NCBI GenBank assembly: GCA_023260615.1
Contig: JALQUY010000074.1
Span: forward strand, 1-8,358
Direction: 5' to 3'
DNA length: 8,358 nt
Origin: Schleiferiaceae bacterium
Lineage (GTDB): Bacteria > Bacteroidota > Bacteroidia > Flavobacteriales > Schleiferiaceae
The position numbers were made by a program, and so were the translations under genes. Shown piece by piece: positions 6,008-8,358 of the stretch (positions are counted from its first letter, which is position 1; each line of letters begins with the position of its first letter). Below the pieces are notes generated by a model that had not been told where the DNA came from, made no database searches, and saw nothing but the letters and a program-made list of their open reading frames with translations.

Positions 6008-8358
6008 ATGTCTGCTCCCCGCCTCTATCTGCTCGATGCCTATGCCCTGATTTTCCGCGCCTATTTTGCTTTTGCGCGAAATCCTCGGGTGAACAGCAAG
6101 GGCGTGGACACTTCGGCCGTCTATGGCTTTATGCTGGCCTTGTTGGATGTTTTGGAAAAGGAGAAGCCGAGCCACATCGCCGTGGTGTTTGACATCGGCG
6201 GTAGCCAGGCGCGCGAGGAGCTCTTCCCCGAGTACAAAGCCAACCGCGATGAAACCCCAGAGGGCATCAAAGTCGCCGTCCCCTACATCCACCAGCTGTT
6301 GGAGGCCATGAAAATTCCGGCGTTGGGGGTACCGGGCTACGAAGCGGACGATGTGATTGGCACCTTGGCGCAGAAGGCGGAGAAAGAAGGCTTTGACGTC
6401 TTTATGATGACGCCGGACAAAGACTTTGGCCAGTTGGTCACGGAGAAAATCAAAATCTTGAAGCCCGGACGTGGGGGCGATCCCGCGGAAGTTCTGGGCA
6501 TCGAAGAAGTGTGTGCGCGCTGGGGAATTCAGCGGGTCGATCAAGTGGTGGACATGCTCGGCCTGATGGGTGACGCGGTGGACAACATCCCCGGCATTCC
6601 TTCCGTGGGGGAAAAGACGGCGGCCAAATTGCTGGCCGAATACGACAGCCTCGAAGGCATTTTGGAAAACGCCGAAGCCATCAAGGGCAAGCTGGGCGAA
6701 AAGGTGCGCGAATTTGCCGACCAAGGCCGCCTCTCCAAGGTCCTGGCCCGCATCCTCACGGACGCCCCCATCGATTTGAACGAGCGCGACCTGCTTCGCG
6801 AAGATCCCGACACGGAGGCCTTGAAAACCCTGTTGGACGAACTGGAATTCCGGAGCCTCCAACGCCGCTTGTTGCCGAGCGCAGCGGCTGCGCCTAGTGC
6901 GCCCGCTGCGGGAGGGGGAAGTTCGGCCGCTTCTGGGGCAACGGCCTCCGGGGCGCCCGCGGCTACCGACGGTCAGATGGATTTGTTTGGAACGGCCTTG
7001 CCTGCGCAAGAGGTCCTGCCCGGCAGCGATGCCACGTCCACGGACCACACCTACACCTTGCTAGACCATGCCGTAGCCGTGCAGTTTTTTGCGCGCAAAT
7101 TGGCGGAGCAGCCCGCGTTTTGCTTTGACACAGAGACCACTTCCTTGGATACGCTGGAGGCGGAGCTGGTCGGTATTGCTTTTTCCTACGAGGCGCATAC
7201 CGCCTATTACGTGGCGCTTCCGGCAAACCGGGAGGAAGCCATGGCCTTGCTCGAGCCCCTGCGCGGTCCGCTCGAAAATCCGGCCATTGAAAAGGTCGGC
7301 CACAACTTGAAGTACGACTACCAGGTCCTGCTGAACTATGGCATTCGGGTGCAGGGTGCCTTGGTGGATACCATGCTGATGCACTACTTGGTCGAGCCCG
7401 ATCAGCGCCACGGCATGGACGATTTGGCCCAAAAGCTGCTCGGGTACAGCCCCATTTCCATCACGTCTTTAATCGGCCCGAAAGGCAAAAACCAAAAGTC
7501 CATGCGCGACGTGGACCCCGCGGCCGTGGCCGAATATGCCGGGGAAGATGCCGACATCACCTGGCGCCTGCGCAGCACCCTGCAGCCCCTAGTGGAGAGC
7601 ACGGGCGTTCAGTCCATTTACCAAACTATGGAGGCGCCCTTGATTTCCGTTCTGTCCGACATGGAGTTGGCAGGCGTGAAAGTGGATAGTGAAGGCCTCG
7701 CGGCCTTTTCGGAGGAGCTCGGGCAGGACCTGGCGCGATTGGAGGCCGAAGTGCACGAATTGGCCGGCCAATCCTTTAACCTGGGCTCCCCAAAGCAGCT
7801 CGGTGAGGTGCTCTTTGATGGATTGCAGATCGGCCGAGGCAAAGTGAAAAAGACCAAAACGGGTCAGTATGCCACCGGCGAGGAAGTCCTAGAGGGCTAT
7901 GTGAAGGAGCATCCCATCGTGGAAAAACTCCTAGAATGGCGCCAAGTGGGCAAGCTGAAAAGCACCTACGTCGATGCCCTGCCGCAGCTGGTTCACCCCA
8001 AGACGGGCCGCATCCACACCACCTTCAACCAAGCGGTGGCCGCGACCGGCCGCCTGTCGTCCACCAATCCCAACTTGCAGAACATTCCGATCCGAACGGA
8101 GCGCGGCCGTCGCGTCCGCAACCTCTTTGTTGCTCGGGATTCCGACCATGTGCTGCTCAGTGCCGACTACTCGCAAATTGAACTACGCGTCATTGCCTCC
8201 ATGAGCCAAGATCCCGCGATGCTGGAGGCGTTCAGGAGCGGCGAGGACATTCACGCGGCTACGGCGGCCAAGGTTTTTGGCGTGCCCCTCTCGGAGGTGT
8301 CGCGCGAGCAGCGTTCGCACGCGAAGACGGTCAATTTCGGCATCATTTACGGGGTGTC
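6008..8358 (+). CDS. polA: DNA polymerase I, 3' end beyond the window
   Basis: Pol I fills gaps in repair and removes RNA primers from Okazaki fragments. The frame is open without a stop from ATG 6008 to the right edge: 783 codons, with about 150-160 expected to be missing. Residues 1-290 form the 5'-nuclease (LLDAYALIFRAY, YEADDVIG, TPDKDFGQLV, GDAVDNIPGIPSVGEKTA). Residues 291-322 are an Ala/Ser/Gly/Pro linker, followed by QMDLFG (323-328), a possible sliding-clamp motif. The 3'-5' exonuclease keeps all signature residues: Asp374 and Glu376 in FDTETTSLD, Asn433 and Asp437 in HNLKYD, and Tyr510 and Asp514 in YAGED. Proofreading should therefore be active. The polymerase part shows STNPNLQNIP, motif A with Asp720 in SADYSQIELR, and the O-helix Arg769, Lys773, Phe777 and Tyr781, all offset by 15 from E. 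coli Pol I. Phe777 predicts normal discrimination against dideoxynucleotides. Confidence 0.97.
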   Translation, partial: MSAPRLYLLDAYALIFRAYFAFARNPRVNSKGVDTSAVYGFMLALLDVLEKEKPSHIAVVFDIGGSQAREELFPEYKANRDETPEGIKVAVPYIHQLLEAMKIPALGVPGYEADDVIGTLAQKAEKEGFDVFMMTPDKDFGQLVTEKIKILKPGRGGDPAEVLGIEEVCARWGIQRVDQVVDMLGLMGDAVDNIPGIPSVGEKTAAKLLAEYDSLEGILENAEAIKGKLGEKVREFADQGRLSKVLARILTDAPIDLNERDLLREDPDTEALKTLLDELEFRSLQRRLLPSAAAAPSAPAAGGGSSAASGATASGAPAATDGQMDLFGTALPAQEVLPGSDATSTDHTYTLLDHAVAVQFFARKLAEQPAFCFDTETTSLDTLEAELVGIAFSYEAHTAYYVALPANREEAMALLEPLRGPLENPAIEKVGHNLKYDYQVLLNYGIRVQGALVDTMLMHYLVEPDQRHGMDDLAQKLLGYSPISITSLIGPKGKNQKSMRDVDPAAVAEYAGEDADITWRLRSTLQPLVESTGVQSIYQTMEAPLISVLSDMELAGVKVDSEGLAAFSEELGQDLARLEAEVHELAGQSFNLGSPKQLGEVLFDGLQIGRGKVKKTKTGQYATGEEVLEGYVKEHPIVEKLLEWRQVGKLKSTYVDALPQLVHPKTGRIHTTFNQAVAATGRLSSTNPNLQNIPIRTERGRRVRNLFVARDSDHVLLSADYSQIELRVIASMSQDPAMLEAFRSGEDIHAATAAKVFGVPLSEVSREQRSHAKTVNFGIIYGV

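Noticed and set aside
6878..6970. Ala/Gly/Ser-rich repeats in polA considered as a frameshift or misassembly
   Set aside because: The frame stays open through it, and the exonuclease and polymerase motifs follow in the same frame. Linkers of this kind are normal between Pol I domains.
5954..7048. Long open minus-strand frame extending the glycosyltransferase upstream by 365 codons
   Set aside because: It is antisense to the well-supported polA frame and has shadow-like composition. The conserved GT2 N-terminus begins right after the ATG at 5953.
1..8358. CRISPR arrays, tRNA or rRNA genes, insertion sequences, toxin-antitoxin or defence genes
   Set aside because: Reading both strands showed no spaced repeats, no tRNA-like cloverleaf, no transposase or terminal repeats, and almost all DNA is taken up by assigned genes.

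Overview
The window looks like part of a Bacteroidota chromosome, probably from a moderately GC-rich member of the Flavobacteriales. The dihydroorotase is of the Bacteroidota type, with a Gln in place of the first metal-binding His. The locus also has a DUF4296 lipoprotein, a stand-alone LuxE-like acyltransferase and, in the one promoter region, TAnnTTTG-type -7 boxes. Shine-Dalgarno sequences are mostly absent. The placement rests on family recognition by eye and not on a search.

Left edge (1-1207): the C-terminal part of coproporphyrinogen III oxidase (hemF, minus strand) runs straight into a tyrosyl-tRNA synthetase (tyrS, plus strand) that lacks about its first 80 residues. Both genes lose their 5' parts at the same point, in a 10-12 bp stretch (159-170) that fits both families. 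This is most likely a chimeric or misassembled join, because tyrS is normally an essential single-copy gene.

Middle (1200-5953): seven tightly packed or overlapping genes on the minus strand form a probable operon. In transcription order they are a dolichol/polyprenol-phosphate-mannose-synthase-like GT2 glycosyltransferase, dihydroorotase (pyrC), a DUF4296 lipoprotein, a LuxE/PaaK-like acyl-protein synthetase, a small His/Pro/Tyr-rich secreted protein, a secreted protein of unknown family and a VOC (glyoxalase-fold) protein. The small secreted protein and the next gene overlap in different frames by about 180 bp, and each starts with its own plausible signal peptide. The last gene overlaps the end of tyrS tail to tail by 8 bp.

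Right (6008-8358): a 54-bp divergent intergenic region separates the operon from polA (DNA polymerase I, plus strand). polA runs off the right edge inside the O-helix. Its 5'-nuclease domain, a proofreading 3'-5' exonuclease with all signature residues and the first part of the polymerase domain are visible. An Ala/Ser/Gly-rich linker carries a beta-clamp-binding-like motif.

The window is housekeeping and conserved-hypothetical in character. I found no mobile element, CRISPR array, RNA gene or defence system. The points most worth checking are the hemF/tyrS junction and the two-frame signal-peptide overlap. There is no gene-free stretch longer than 300 bases.
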